Assembly: GCA_023548195.1 (NCBI GenBank)
Contig: JAJHZJ010000336.1
Span: forward strand, 620,001 to 684,000
Length of the DNA stretch: 64,000 nt
Origin: Bettongia penicillata ogilbyi
Lineage: Eukaryota > Chordata > Mammalia > Diprotodontia > Potoroidae
Direction: 5' to 3'
The notes under the pieces: model-generated
What the model was told of the DNA's origin: nothing
Database searches by the model: none
The model's input: only the letters and a program-made list of their open reading frames with translations
Made by a program: the position numbers and the translations under genes
Shown here: piece after piece, positions 20,851-31,985 of the stretch
How positions within the stretch are numbered: position 1 is the first letter of the stretch
How the letters are laid out: every line of letters starts with the position of its first letter

Positions 20851-21138
20851 TTTTTTAACCTACAATCTTGGCCTTCCTGGTGTTAATATTTGGTAGAATT
20901 CCAACAGTTACTAATTTATAAATTGTATTGAAATATCACTAGACACTCAGTCCATTGTATCCATAAACATTTGGGACAAGTACTACAGATCAATAATGAA
21001 TTGTGACCAGGGCTGAATTAGAGAAAGAATGAGCTACATTGTATTGTAAATTGTGCCATACTTTTAACTGTTTCAAGCTACTCCTCTACACAAAAATCTA
21101 TCTTTTAAAGGCAGTTATTTTGCCAATACTGAATAGTA
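20851..21138. other. Unassigned DNA
   Basis: No recognised repeat. It leads directly into the duplicated block. Confidence 0.4.
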
Positions 21139-21302
21139 ATAAATATGGAAACACCACATTTGAGTAATCGGTGTTACCAGTGACCCAAAGGGAAATGGAA
21201 GCATTTGTGATAAGGGGGAAAAGCAGACTATAACATACTTTGAACGATGACAACCCTTAAGAAGTAGTAAAACTTATACAAATGAGGAAATGTGTGATTG
21301 AA
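21139..21302 (+). repeat. Local duplication, copy 1 (likely source)
   Basis: This 164-bp block recurs at 23,532-23,711 in the same orientation. By hand alignment the two differ at about 12 positions in 162 aligned (about 93% identity) plus a 16-bp tandem duplication in copy 2. The block is not part of any repeat family I recognise and its flanks are ordinary unassigned DNA, so it is the likely donor. Confidence 0.85.
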
Positions 21303-21503
21303 AATGGAGGTAGACAGTTCATGTGCTGTGGCTGAAGGATAACCAGTAAACAACTGAAACCTCATACTTTACTGGATCTCATAAGATGTAAAAAGACCTA
21401 AAATAAATAAGTTTGGTGGATTTTCTCTGGAGGATCTGTAGAAAAATATAGACAAGAATAGCAATTCAATTCAATAAACATTTACTAAATACCTACTGTA
21501 TAC
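21303..21503. other. Unassigned DNA
   Basis: No recognised feature. Confidence 0.4.
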
Positions 21504-21752
21504 TGGGAAGATAGGAGGTACAGGAGATAGAGTGCCAGACCTGGAGACAGGAAAACTCATCTTTCTGAGTTCAAATCTAGCCTCAGATGCTTACCAGCTG
21601 CATGACCCTGGGCAAGTCACTGAGCCCTGTTTGCCTCGGTTTTCTCATCTATAAAATGAACCAGAGAAGGAAATGGCAAACCGTCCCAATATCTTTGCCA
21701 AGAAAACTCCAAATTGGGTCAGGAAGAGTCAGACATAACTGGACAACAACAA
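21504..21752 (+). mobile_element. SINE family A
   Basis: 'tacaggagatagagtgccag', 'ctgagttcaaatctagcctc', 'gaccctgggcaagtcactga', 'gagaaggaaatggcaaaccg', 'gtcaggaagagtcagacata' in order, with an A-rich end 'caacaacaaaaaa'. Confidence 0.9.
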
Positions 21753-22069
21753 AAAATTCCAGACATTACGCTAGATGCTGTGCACACAAAAACAGAAACA
21801 GGGCAGTATAATTATGCCAAGTACAATGAACCTTAGATTAGGAAGTATAAAAAGCACATAAAAATGGGTATTAGGAAAATAAAAGTCAAGAGAAGTGAAC
21901 ACATAGAAAGAGAGCAAGAGCAGGTCTAAACAATGACAAAACAAAGAGGATAAAATGAAAGTCATTCTTTGTCAGAGGTGGAACAAGAATCCCCCTCTTC
22001 CTGATCCACAAGCCAGTTCTTTATCATTGGTTTATGCTGTAACCTTAGACTGCAGAATGAGATAGGAGA
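21753..22069. other. Unassigned DNA
   Basis: A-rich sequence. The minus-strand 64-codon hydrophobic ORF at 21771-21965 (Phe/Leu-rich) reflects A-rich composition on the plus strand. Confidence 0.4.
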
Positions 22070-22580
22070 TAATCCTATTGTTCTCTGCTCTGGTCAGACC
22101 ACATTTGGAGTATTGTGTTCAGTTCTATCACCTTTCTAGAAGGATATTGACCAATGGAAGCAAGATTGGGGGGAACGACCAGGTTGGTAAGCAAACCGGA
22201 AACTCTGTCATATAAGGAATAGTTGGAGGAACTAGGTGTGTTCAACCTGAAAATAGAATACTTGAGAGGGAATAACTGCCCTCACTTATTTGAAGGATTG
22301 TTATGTGGTAGAAAAATTAAGACTCTTTTTGTCTCACCTCAGAGCCCAGGCCTAGAAGCAGTGAAGTTGAATTTCAGAGACAGATTTCAGTTCCATGTAA
22401 GGAAAGATTCATAAAAATAAAAATTGTCCGGAAGTGAAAAGGACTCTCCCACAAGAATCCCCATCACCAGAGAGCTTCAAGAGAAGCCTACATGTCTCCT
22501 TGTTAGGGGATTTGTGCTTCAGATTTAGATTAAACTGGATTACCTGAAAGATTCTTTCCCATTCCATGCATCTATGATTG
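22070..22580 (+). mobile_element. CR1/L3 LINE 3' end
   Basis: Sense CR1/L3: 'ctctggtcagaccacatttg', 'gagtattgtgttcagttcta', 'cttatttgaaggattgttat', 'agcccaggcctagaagcagt', 'ccatgtaaggaaagattcat' and 3' terminus 'ccattccatgcatctatgat'. No frame is open across it. Confidence 0.8.
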
Positions 22581-23501
22581 TTCTCAGGGCATGATTCTGC
22601 TCACCTCTACCCTCCCATTTCTTGGGCTACTCCATTCTAGGAGTTCCCCAGCTCTCATAGGATTTTTTAAAATTTATTTATTTACTTTGAGTTTTCAACA
22701 TTCATTTCCACAAAATACTGAGTTCCAAATTTTCTCCCCATCTCTCCCCTCCCCCCAAAAAAATGTTGTGCATTCTGATTGACCCTTCCAACAACATGCC
22801 CTCCCTTCTCACACCCCTCCCTTCCCTTATCCCCATCTTCTCTCTTGTCCTGTAAAGCAAGATAATTTCTATACCCCATTACCTGTATTTCTTATTTCCC
22901 AGTTGTATGCAAAAACAATTCTCAACATTTGTTCCTAAAACGTTGAGTTCCAACTTCTCTTCCTTCCTCCCTCCCTCCCCACCCATCCCCACTGAGAAGG
23001 CAAGCAATTCAATATAGGCTATATATGTGTAGTTTTGCAAATGACTTCCATAAGTCATGTTGTATAAGACTCATCATATTTCCCTCCATCCAATCCTGCC
23101 CCGCCACTTCTTCTATTCTCTCTTTTGAACTTGTCCCTCCCCAAGAGTGTTTACTTCTAATTGTTACTCCTCCCATTTGCCTTCCCTTCCATCATCCCCT
23201 CCACCCTGCTTATCCCCTTCTCCCCTACTTTCCTGTAGTTTAAGATAGAGTTTTATACCAAATTGAGTGTTCATGTTATTCCTTCCTTGAGCCAAATGTG
23301 ATAAGAGTAAGCTTCACTTTTTCCCTCTCACCTCTGCCTTTTTCCCCTCCTTTGGAAAAGCTTTTTCTTGCCTCTTCTATGAGAGATAATTTGCCCCATT
23401 CCATTTCTCCCTTTCTCCTCCCAATATATTCCTCTCTCACTCCTTAATTTTATTTTTTTAGGTATCATCCCCTCCTCCTCAACTCACCCAGTGCTCTCTG
23501 T

Positions 23502-23502
23502 C

Positions 23503-23533
<31 letters not shown>

Positions 23534-23535
23534 AA
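23502..23535. repeat. (TG)n/(TATG)n microsatellite of the HAL1 3' UTR
   Basis: It corresponds in place to the CA-rich stretch at 40,380-40,440 in the other HAL1, so it is an element-borne microsatellite. The duplicated block starts at its end. Confidence 0.8.
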
Positions 23536-23711
23536 ATACAGGAACACCACATTTGAAGAATCAGTGTTACCAGTGACCCAAAGGGAAATGGAAGCATTCA
23601 TGATAAGGGGGAAAAACAGACTACAACATACTTTGAATGATGACAACCCTTAAGAAGTAGTAAAACTTATAAGTAGTAAAACTTACACAAATGAGGAAAT
23701 GTGTGATTGAA
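23532..23711 (+). repeat. Local duplication, copy 2, inserted in HAL1 3' UTR
   Basis: Copy of 21,139-21,302 placed between the microsatellite and 'agttctcagatactgagaaa', which is HAL1 3' UTR sequence. It carries an internal 16-bp tandem duplication ('aagtagtaaaacttat' / 'aagtagtaaaacttac'). I see no poly(A) and no TSD at its edges, so a retrotransposition origin is not supported. Confidence 0.85.
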
Positions 23712-23825
23712 GTTCTCAGATACTGAGAAAAGTTTCAGGAGTTACAAATGTTGTCTTTCTATGTAGGAATGTATACAGTTCAGCTTTAGTAAGTCCCTTG
23801 TGATTTTTTTTTCTTGTTTACCTTT

Positions 23826-26482
23826 TCATGCTTCTCTTGATTTTTGTGTTTGAAAGTCAAATTTTCTTTTCAGCTCTGGTCTTTTCAAGAATCCTCTATT
23901 TCATTGAATGACCATTTTTTCCCCTGAAGTATTATACTCAGTTTTGTTGGGTAGATGATTCTTGGTTTTAATCCTAGTTCCTTTGACTTCTGGAATATCA
24001 TATTCCAAGTCCTTCATTCTCTTAATGTAGATCTTGTGTTATCCTGATTGTATTTCCACAATACTCTAATTGTTTCCTTCTGACTGCTTGTAATATTTTC
24101 TCCTTGACATGGGAACTCTGGAATTTGGCCACAATATTCCTAGGAGTTTTTCTTTTTGGATCTCTTTCAGGAGGTGATCAATGACTTCTTTCAAAATTTG
24201 TTTTGCACATTCTTACCACTGAAGATGGTATCTTTGAGGTCAAGTCCATGGCTAGGGACACCCACTTGGGTGGAGAGGACTTTGACAACCAAATGGTCAA
24301 CCATTTCATTGCCAAATTCAAGAAAAAGCACAAGAAGGACATCAGTGAGAACAAAGGGCTGTTAGCTGTCTTTGCACCACTTGTGAACATGCAAAACGCA
24401 CCCTCTCTTCCAGTACCCAGGCCAGTATTGAGATTGACTCCCTTTATGAAGGTATTGACTTCTATACATCAATCACTCAAGCTCGTTTCAGAGAGCTGAA
24501 TGCTGATCTCTTTCATGACACATTGGACCCTGTGGAAAAGGCCTTAAGAGATGCCAAGTTAGGTAAATCACAGATTCATGACATCATCCTGGTGGGTGGT
24601 TCTACTCAAATTCCCAAAATCCAGAAGCTTCTGCAAGACTTCTTCAGTGGTAAGGAGCACAACAAGAGTATCAATGCTGATGAGGCTGTTGCTTATGGTG
24701 CAGCTGTCCATGCTGCCATTTTGTCTGGAGATAAATCTGAGAATGTGCAGGACTTGTTACTGTTGGATGTCACTCCTCTTTCCCTTGGAATTGAAACTGC
24801 TAGTGGAGTTATGATTGTTCTGATCAAACATAATACCACCATCCCCACCAAGCAGACACAAACATTTACCACCTATTCGGACAACTAACCTGGTGTGCTT
24901 ACTCAGGTTTATGAAGGTGAGAGGGCAATGACAAAGGATAACAACCTACTTGGCAAATTTGAGCTCACAAGAATCCCCTCAGCACCCAGAGGTGTTCCTC
25001 AGATTGAAGTAATATTTGACATTCATGCAAATGGCCTTCTCAGTGTTTCTGCTGTGGATAAGAGCACAGGCAGGGAGAACAAGATCACCATCGCCAATGG
25101 TAAAGGACATCTGAGCAAGCAAGACCTTGAGTATATGGTCCAGGAGGCTGAGAAATACAAGGCTGAGGATGAGAAGCAGAGAGACAAGGTGCCTTCCAAT
25201 AATTCTCTTGAATCTTATGCTTTCAACATGAAGGCTGCAATGGAAGATGAAAAACTGCAAGGCAAAAGTGGTAATGAAGACAAAATGAAGATCCTTGGCA
25301 AATGTAATGAAATAATCAACTGGCTGGATCAGAACCAGACTGCTGAGAGAAGGAAGAATTTGAGCATCAGCAGAAAGAGTTAGAGAAGGTCTGCAACTCC
25401 ATCTTTACCAAGCTATACCAGAGTGCAGGGGGCATGCCAGGAGACATGCCTGGTGGATTCCCAGGGGGTGGAGCAACTCCATCTGGAGGTGCTTCTTCTG
25501 GATCCACTACTGAAGAGGTAGACTAAACAACAGAAGAAAGAGCATTCCACACAGCTTTCCAAAAATTGAAGGACTCAAAATTTGTAGCCAAGGCAGTAGC
25601 AATTTAAAAGTAACACTTAAGCTACTGTGTAAATCTGGGCATTCTGAATACTTGAATATGTGCAAAGGGAGAGAAGTGAACAACATTGCACTTTATTAGT
25701 ACTATAAACAAGTGAAAATGCAATTCTTGTCCTAGAGAATAAAAACTATTTGAAACTGAAAAAAAATATTTATTTTGCCCTCTGGTTCCAGAATATCAGG
25801 GCAGTTTTCCTTGATAATTTCATGAAAGATGTTATCTAGGCTCTTTTTTTGATCATGACTTTCAGGTAATCCCATAATTTTTAAATTATCTCTCCTGAAT
25901 CTATTTTCCAGGTCAGTTGTTTTTCCAATGAGATATTTCACATTATCTTTCATTTTTGCATTCTTTTGGTTTTGTTTGGTAATTTCTTGGTTTCTCATAA
26001 AGTCATTAGCCTCCATTTGTTCCATTCTAATTTCTAAAGTATTATTTTCTTCAGTGAGCTTTTGAACCTCCTTTTCCATTTGGTTAATTCTGCTTTTTAA
26101 AGCATTCTTCTCCTCATTGGCTTTTTGGACCTCTTTTGCCAATTGAGTTAGCTTATTTTTAAAGGAGCTATTTTCTTCACCATTTGGAGGTGGGGCTCTC
26201 CTTTAGCAAGCTGTTGACTCACTTTTCATGATTTTCTTGCATTGTTCTCATTTCTCTTCCCAATTTTTCCTCCATCTCTCTTACTTGATTTTCAAAATTC
26301 TTTTTGAGTTCTTCCATGGCCTGAGACCATTGAATATTTCTTTTGGATATTTGGGATACAAAAGCCTTGACTTTTATGTCTTTCAACGTTGTTCTTCCTC
26401 ATCTGAAAGGATGGGAGAGAATATCTGTTCACCAAAAAAATAACTTTCTATAGTCTTATTTTTTTTTACCTTTGTTGGGCAT
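23826..26482 (-). pseudogene. HAL1/L1 ORF1 pseudogene, split by the HSPA8 retrocopy
   Basis: The ATG at 26,482 (minus strand) follows the 5' UTR. Translation shows the ORF1p plan: a long coiled coil (heptads around 'KSRINQMEKEVQKLTEEN'), then the RRM segment with 'DNLKIMGLPESHDQKKS' and 'NCPDILEPEGKI' (26,142-25,780). After the insertion it resumes with the minus-strand segment containing 'RDPK...PRNIVAKF' near 24,130-24,190 and ends near 23,826. ORF1p is the RNA-binding trimeric chaperone of L1 particles. Several frameshifts and stops are present outside the clean 136-codon stretch at 25,732-26,142. Apart from the 11-bp TSD, no ORF1 sequence was lost at the insertion. Confidence 0.85.
24196..25778 (+). 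pseudogene. HSPA8 pseudogene: HSPA8 (Hsc70) processed pseudogene, 5'-truncated, with TSD
   Basis: HSPA8 is the constitutive cytosolic Hsp70 chaperone. The copy (24,207-25,766) starts in the ATPase domain ('EDGIFEVKS', '[10 protein letters not shown]') and covers '[20 protein letters not shown]', the linker '[16 protein letters not shown]', the substrate-binding domain and lid, and the GGMP-type tail ending in '...TEEVD' and a stop at 25,524-25,526. It has no introns, a 3' UTR, an AATAAA at 25,738-25,743 and a short A tail at 25,759-25,766. TSD: 'atttgttttgc' (24,196-24,206) and 'atttattttgc' (25,768-25,778). Lesions: a frameshift near 24,360, a second change of frame before 24,523, an in-frame TAA at 24,886-24,888 and a frameshift near 25,350. 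About the first third of the protein is missing, so it is not functional. The GGMP-rich tail and '[13 protein letters not shown]'-type end favour HSPA8 over HSPA1A. Confidence 0.95.
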
Positions 26483-27112
26483 TTTCCCAACCAGTTGTTT
26501 GACTTTTGGGCCCTTTGTCAAGAGTAGGGTATACTCGGGGGCTTGTAAGATCTCAGTTCCTCCAAGGTAGCACAATCAAGGAAGAGGCATTACTCTCTGA
26601 CCAGGCTAGAGGCTGAGATTCAGAGCAGCTTCTCAATTTCCGGGGTCTTTATCCAGCAATGGATGCTGACTGCTGACTGCTGCCTGCTCAGCTGGGCTGC
26701 CACCACCACCACAGCCTGGAGTCAGGCCTAGGGGAAGATCCTGCTCCCTAGTCACAGAGGTGAAAAAGTCCTTTCACTGACCTTTGAAGCTGCCTTTGGC
26801 ACCTGTTTGTTAAGGGATCTGTGAACCATAGCTGCTGCTTCCTGGGATTCCATCCCGGAGGCCTGCTCTTGTCCTCCTCCCAGCGCTGTGCAGCCAAGGC
26901 TGGGCTGGGCTCCACTCTGCATCCTGTGCAACAGATTTTTCCCATCAGCTTTCCAGGTCACACTGGGCTGGAAATCTCTTCCACTCCATTGTTCTATGGC
27001 TTCTGCTGCTCTAGAATTTGTTGAGAGTCTTTCTTTACAGGTATTTTATGGATTGTGGGGGAAGAGCTAGAGAATGTGCATCTTTCTACTCTGCCATCTT
27101 GACTCCACCCCC
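26483..27112 (-). promoter_or_regulatory. HAL1 5' UTR (internal promoter region)
   Basis: The L1-type 5' UTR starts with a YY1-like 'caagatgg' core at its extreme 5' end (plus strand 'ccatcttg' near 27,096). Few CpGs remain, unlike the 38.3-kb copy, which agrees with age and methylation decay. Short ORFs here are chance. Confidence 0.6.
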
Positions 27113-27125
27113 CTCTCATAGAATT

Positions 27126-27285
27126 CTTTATTTAGTTCTACAAGGAACCTCAGATCCTAGAGTCCATACTCTTCATTTTATAGAATATACAGCATGGACA
27201 GGTGAAATTCATTGCCTACATTTACCTGGCTAAATATCTGAGGTGAGATTCAGACTGAAATCCTCATGACCCTTAATCCAACTCT
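27126..27285 (-). mobile_element. MIR-like tRNA SINE (target of the HAL1)
   Basis: Antisense SINE: 'ctacaaggaacctcagatcc', 'cttcattttatagaatatac', 'ctggctaaatatctgaggtg'. Its first bases are the HAL1 TSD, so the HAL1 landed at its edge. Confidence 0.6.
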
Positions 27286-27456
27286 CAGAGGTTCTTAATC
27301 CAGGATCCATGAATTTGGTTTTATATTATATTTTTTATAATTATATTTCAATTTAACTGTCTTCTTTTGTAATCCTATTTACTTTATTTCATATACTTAA
27401 AATATCATTTTGAGGAGTCTACAGGGTTTCACCAGACTGCCAAAAAGGTCCACTAC
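27286..27456 (+). mobile_element. hAT-type MITE, family 2 (3' end missing)
   Basis: 'cagaggttcttaatccagga', 'cttcttttgtaatcctattt', 'ttcaccagactgccaaaaag' match the copies at 11.4 and 18.5 kb. The right inverted repeat is absent. Confidence 0.75.
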
Positions 27457-28304
27457 TGGGCAGAGCAAGTGGAAAAGAAATTTTTGGGATTCCCGGTTCA
27501 GTTGTATAAAAGAGTGCTTCTTTCTCTTCATTCAACCCCATATCAAAATGCTGTAAGACATTCTGGCAATAAGGCATAGTATAGCTATCACCCAGGGCCT
27601 TATCACATAGGTATGATGGAATTGCTTATTTAAAACTTCTTTGCTCAGAAATCTTGAATCTGCACAGAACCTTCTACCAAGATCCAAGAACAGACAGAAG
27701 GATGCCTGAGACATTTGTTAAATATTTAAAATCCGAAATGAGTAGCCAGCCCCTTCCTCTCCTCCTACACTGCCCTTCTCTGCAGGTGATCTAAGCAAGC
27801 AGCAATTGCTAATGAACTACTCCTTTTGCTTCATGGGAAGAATTCATCACCTGTTGAAGTCACAGGAAGCAACCCTGCTCTCCGAGCCATTATGGTTCCC
27901 AGATCAGCCCAGAGACAGACGGTGCTTTCCTTTACACACCTGATAGTGACATCATTTAGTTTTCTTTTTTGTTGTTGTTTTATATGCTACAGGAGTTTCC
28001 AATCAGCCTCTCTCCCCCACCATCTGCTGATGTAAATGATTCAATTCATGACAGGTATTTAAAGAGGCTCTTTAAAGTCTCACCACCCTGGACTAAGAGA
28101 AGGAAGAGGAATTCCCTGGAGATGTCCAGTCCGTGCCTTCCCATCATTGCAAAGACAGATGGATCCCTTCTAGCAGGTCCCAGGGTCAAGAATGGGGAAG
28201 AGGGTAATACCAGGAGAGGGAGCATCTTCTCTTGAGCAGCCTCTGGGTCTATTTCCAATAGAGCATGGACTTGTTCAACCCAAAGTGCTCCCATTTATTT
28301 GGTG
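27457..28304. other. Unassigned, repeat-poor DNA
   Basis: About 850 bp with no element recognised. ORFs of 60-88 codons on both strands have no recognisable domain. The stretch 27,780-28,080 has high complexity and could be regulatory or unique intronic DNA. Confidence 0.35.
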
Positions 28305-28460
28305 AGAAAGAACTTCAATCCATCAGCAAGCTTAAGTAAATAGTGTGTTCCAGGAACTGTGTCAGATGCTGGGGATACAAAAGCAAAATGAAACAACTGT
28401 TGCCCTCAAAAAGTTTATATTCTATCAGGGGAAATAACAAACATCCATATAAGTAGATAC
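28305..28460 (-). mobile_element. L2 3'-end fragment
   Basis: Antisense L2 terminus: 'gtgttccaggaactgtgtca', 'gatgctggggatacaaaagc', 'ttgccctcaaaaagtttata'. Confidence 0.65.
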
Positions 28461-28794
28461 AAAATCTATGGGTGGTGTGACCTTGATGTTGCTAAGGAAT
28501 TTGGGACTCTGGAGTCAACTAACTACTGGGGATTGAGGAAAGGAACATCCCTTGGGACCAGTGGGCATTTATCTCCAGTGTCCTGATCTCCTTGGTAACA
28601 CAAAACAGCTCTCAATATGTAAATTCACAGGAACAGGCCAGCCTTGCACAAAGGAAGAATATACAACACCTTTGCAAATATGAGGAACACTGAGAATATC
28701 CTCCCACAGTTCAAGAATATTTCCCCTGCTGATTTGCCCCATGGCCTTGTTGTGCTAGCTATTTCACCATTAAAGCTTCACTCTTAAGTTATTT
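28461..28794. other. Unassigned DNA
   Basis: No recognised feature. Confidence 0.4.
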
Positions 28795-28925
28795 CGATTC
28801 AACAACCATCTGTTGATCACATTTTTCACCTATTGTTTCCAATGCTCTATGTTAAGCTTTATGGGTCATAAAGAGATGACTGTGTTAGATAACGTCCCTG
28901 CCTTTAACATACTTATTGCAGCTAC
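28795..28925 (-). mobile_element. L2 3'-end fragment
   Basis: 'gattcaacaaccatctgttg' and 'ccaatgctctatgttaagct' resemble the antisense L2 terminus, diverged. Confidence 0.5.
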
Positions 28926-28929
28926 CTAT

Positions 28930-31900
28930 TAACTTCAGTGTCTCAACTTTCACAAGGACTTTGCAACCTGGTTCAAGATCTCATCATCCTCAGGAGCACC
29001 AGCAACCAAAATGGCAACACGAAACCCAATTTCTTAATGACTATGACCTCCTTCTCCACACCCCATTTCAATCATGCACAGACATAGTTGCTATTTCGAA
29101 TTCACTATTGTTAAAATTGTACTAACTCCAGGTCAGAGAATTTTGAAACACTGTTCTTTAACTATAACTTCCTTTCCTTCCATCTTTCCTATTCTCTCAC
29201 TCAAAAGAAACCACTCCTTATCCCTAGGGAACTTTAATTCCTTGACCCATCCCTATTCTCTCAATCCCCTTTCCCCATTCCAATTTCAATTGTCTCCATA
29301 TTCACCTGAAATCCAAGCACAGATAGTGAATTCATTTCAATACTTCATCAGCTGCTGCCATAAACTGCCTTGTTTTCTCTAACCATCTCCTATTCCTGAT
29401 CTGTGAATCCTTCTCCTGGGCTGACCCCCACCAATTGATTTCTCTATTTCTACTCCAGGGCTGCAGTGATGCTGAGGGAAAGACTGGGGAAAAGACACGG
29501 AATCCTGTGATTTCATTCATTACAAATTGATGCTACATAACCTGAACTGAACCTCAGACAGTTCAATAATCTTTCTGCTCTACCCTTTTAGCTCCTTTTC
29601 CTTCTCTATTTCTCTTCCAAACCTTATCACCTCTTATTTGTATACTCCCCATGCTCATAGTGTATGATCTGACCTCCTACTTCATTTGATGAATAGAAGG
29701 CTTCTGAGAGGAACTTTCTTCTGAGAACTTCCTTAGCTCCCTTCTTCTATTCCTTTTCATTATCCTCAGCCTCCCTCTCCTTTCTCTCTGCTCATAAAAG
29801 ACATCTATATCACTCCCTGCACCTCTCCTTTTGATCTCTTTCCTTCCCCAACCCTCTTTTCAGGACCTTATTCCAATAATCATCCCCTTATTCATCCTCA
29901 GCCTCTTCCTTGAGACTGGCTCTTTCCCATTTTTTCTATAAATTTGTTCACCTCACCAATCCTAATAGCACCTTCCACTGATTTTACCCATTTCTCTCCT
30001 TTTTCCTTTTCTTCACTGCTAAATGTCTTGAAAAAATTGTATATATTCAATGCCCTTCCTCATTACCCACTTCCTCCTGAACTCCTCAAAATCAGAATTC
30101 TGGCGCATTACTCCTCTGTAGCAACTGTCACAAAGTTTACCAATGACCTAATACCCCAAGCAAGGTTTTAGAGGGTTTTGTTTGTTTGTTTGGGGTATTT
30201 TAGGGGCTATTTTGTTTGTTTTGTCAACCTCTTTGATTCTTTTAGCTTCTGGCTCATTAACAATGGTGACTTTCTGCTGCCTTTTTTTCTGCAATTTAGT
30301 GCTCGTGATTGTCTTATCTCTAATTGCCCCTTCTGGACCTCCTTTGCAGTCTTTTCTTAATCCTTTAATATGAGTATTCAACAAGGATCTGTCCTGGATT
30401 CTCCTCCCTCTATGCTCTTTCCCTTTTCCAAAAAGCTAATCTTCAATAACACCTTCCATGCATATGACTCACAAATTCATATCTTCAGTCCTGGGCACAA
30501 GGGAGATGTTTAATCTAGTCTTGTTGACTGATTAGTCTTCTCTGCTGAGCTCCAGATCCACATATCCAACTGCCTACAGGATATATCCACAAGGGCATAC
30601 CCCCAGCACTTTAAACTCCATATGTCCAAAACTTAGCTCAATATCCTTCCCCATAAACGTGCTCCTCCCTCACTTTTTCAATCCCCCATGTTTGAAACCT
30701 GAAAGCTCTGGGCTGTGGATTCCACTCTCAGTGATCTCATCAGCTCCCATGGGGTCAGTTGTGATCTCTATTCAAATAGCTCCCATCTCTACATATCCAT
30801 CTCTCTCCGGAATTCCAATCCCATCTTGCCAACAGCCTCCCAACCATTCTGAACTTGATATCCCATAGGCATTTCAAAATCAATGTGCCCAAAATAGAGT
30901 TCATTATCTTTCTCCCCAACCCACATTTCTTCCAAACTTCTCTATTACTATCTAGGGCACTGCCATCTTCCCAGTCATTCAAGCTAAGAACCTCAATGTC
31001 ATTTTTGACTCATCACTACTCCAATCAGTTACCAAGTACTGGCAATTCTGCCTTAATGACATTTCTCAGATCTATACTCCTCTTTATTTCCATTTTCACC
31101 CTAGTATTGGTTATAATTTTAACCCACGTGGACAGGTACTCTGTCAAACAAAGTAGCATGTAAAATGGTACTGTAACATTACTACTGCAGAAACCTTCTT
31201 CTAGGTATGGGTCTTCCATCTCCATTCTACTCTGTGCCTCTCCAATTCATCTTTATATCTCTACTAGGTTCATTCTTTTTACCCATCTTCCCTTTTTACC
31301 ACTTTCTTCCTAAGCTCAAAGATCATCAGTGGCTCTCCATCACCTATAAAGTGAGCCTTACTACTTGGTTTTCAAGACAATCTACCATCCAATTGTTATG
31401 TTAACCCCTGTGGCACATTCTAAATGACAGCCAAACTCTACTACTCTCTGCCCTCAAAACACATGATATGATGTTATACCTCTTTGTCTTTGCTAACTCA
31501 GTTATCTTGGTTGAAATGTCCTGCATTGCTTTCCCTACCTGCCAAATTTTTACATATCCTTTAAAGTCCAAATCAATTAATGCTACCTCCATAAAATCTT
31601 TCCTTATGTCCTCAATTTCTTTTGGCCTTCCCCCTTAGACCGATTCTCTAAAGTACTCATCTTATAATAATGTATCTAATCTGTGCTGATGCTTTATTCC
31701 CCTACTATATACTATAATATATTTGAAAGCAAGTATATGCCTCCCATATTTTGTATTTTCCTAATATCTGGCATAGAGTTCTTCATGAGGCTGTATTGTT
31801 CGTCTCATGTTACAGATGAACAACTGAGGCAAACAGGATTAAGTTACTTCCTGAGGGTCAGTAAATGTCTGAGGTCAGATTTGAACTCAGGAAGATGAGT

Positions 31901-31985
31901 CTTCCTGACTCCAAGCCTGACACTCCATCCACTGCCACCAAGCTGCCCCATCTGAAAAAGTTCTCAATAAATGTTTGTTCTTGCT
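28930..31985 (+). mobile_element. Long L2 LINE copy, sense
   Basis: The C-rich sense L2 ORF2 region runs in order: 'ctcatcatcctcaggagcac', 'gtttaccaatgacctaatac', 'caacaaggatctgtcctgga', 'ctcatcagctcccatggggt', 'caatgtgcccaaaatagagt', 'tgccatcttcccagtcattc', 'agatcatcagtggctctcca', and the 3' end 'atctggcatagagttctt' ... 'ctcaataaatgtttgttc'. About 3 kb is covered, with a lower-similarity patch at 30,170-30,360 and a SINE inserted in the last 200 bp. The many ORFs of 60-102 codons here are fragments of decayed ORF2 or antisense shadows. No frame is intact. Confidence 0.75.
31797..31952 (-). mobile_element. SINE family A, 5' half, in the L2 tail
   Basis: 'agatgaacaactgaggcaaa', 'gaactcaggaagatgagtct', 'actccatccactgccaccaa' and 'gctgcccc' are the antisense head of family A. 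The 3' half of the SINE is absent. Confidence 0.8.

Larger units (their letters stand above)
22652..27125 (-). mobile_element. Complete HAL1 (ORF2-less LINE-1), antisense, with TSD
   Basis: The body is 22,665-27,112. On the minus strand the order is a 5' end with 'tggagtcaagatggcagag' (YY1-like site of L1 promoters), a 5' UTR of about 630 bp, ORF1, then directly the L1 3' UTR and an A-rich tail; no endonuclease or reverse transcriptase sequence lies between. TSD: 'ctctcataggatt' (22,652-22,664) and 'ctctcatagaatt' (27,113-27,125), 12 of 13 matching. Two later events enlarged it: an HSPA8 retrocopy in ORF1 and a 180-bp duplicated block in the 3' UTR. Without them it is about 2.7 kb. Published HAL1 elements have this ORF1-only layout and depend on L1 in trans; family identity here is by eye. 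Confidence 0.85.

Noticed and set aside
24203..25383. Hsp70-like ORFs of 98, 121 and 162 codons as real genes
   Set aside because: They are frames of one processed, 5'-truncated HSPA8 copy with frameshifts, an in-frame stop, poly(A) and a TSD.
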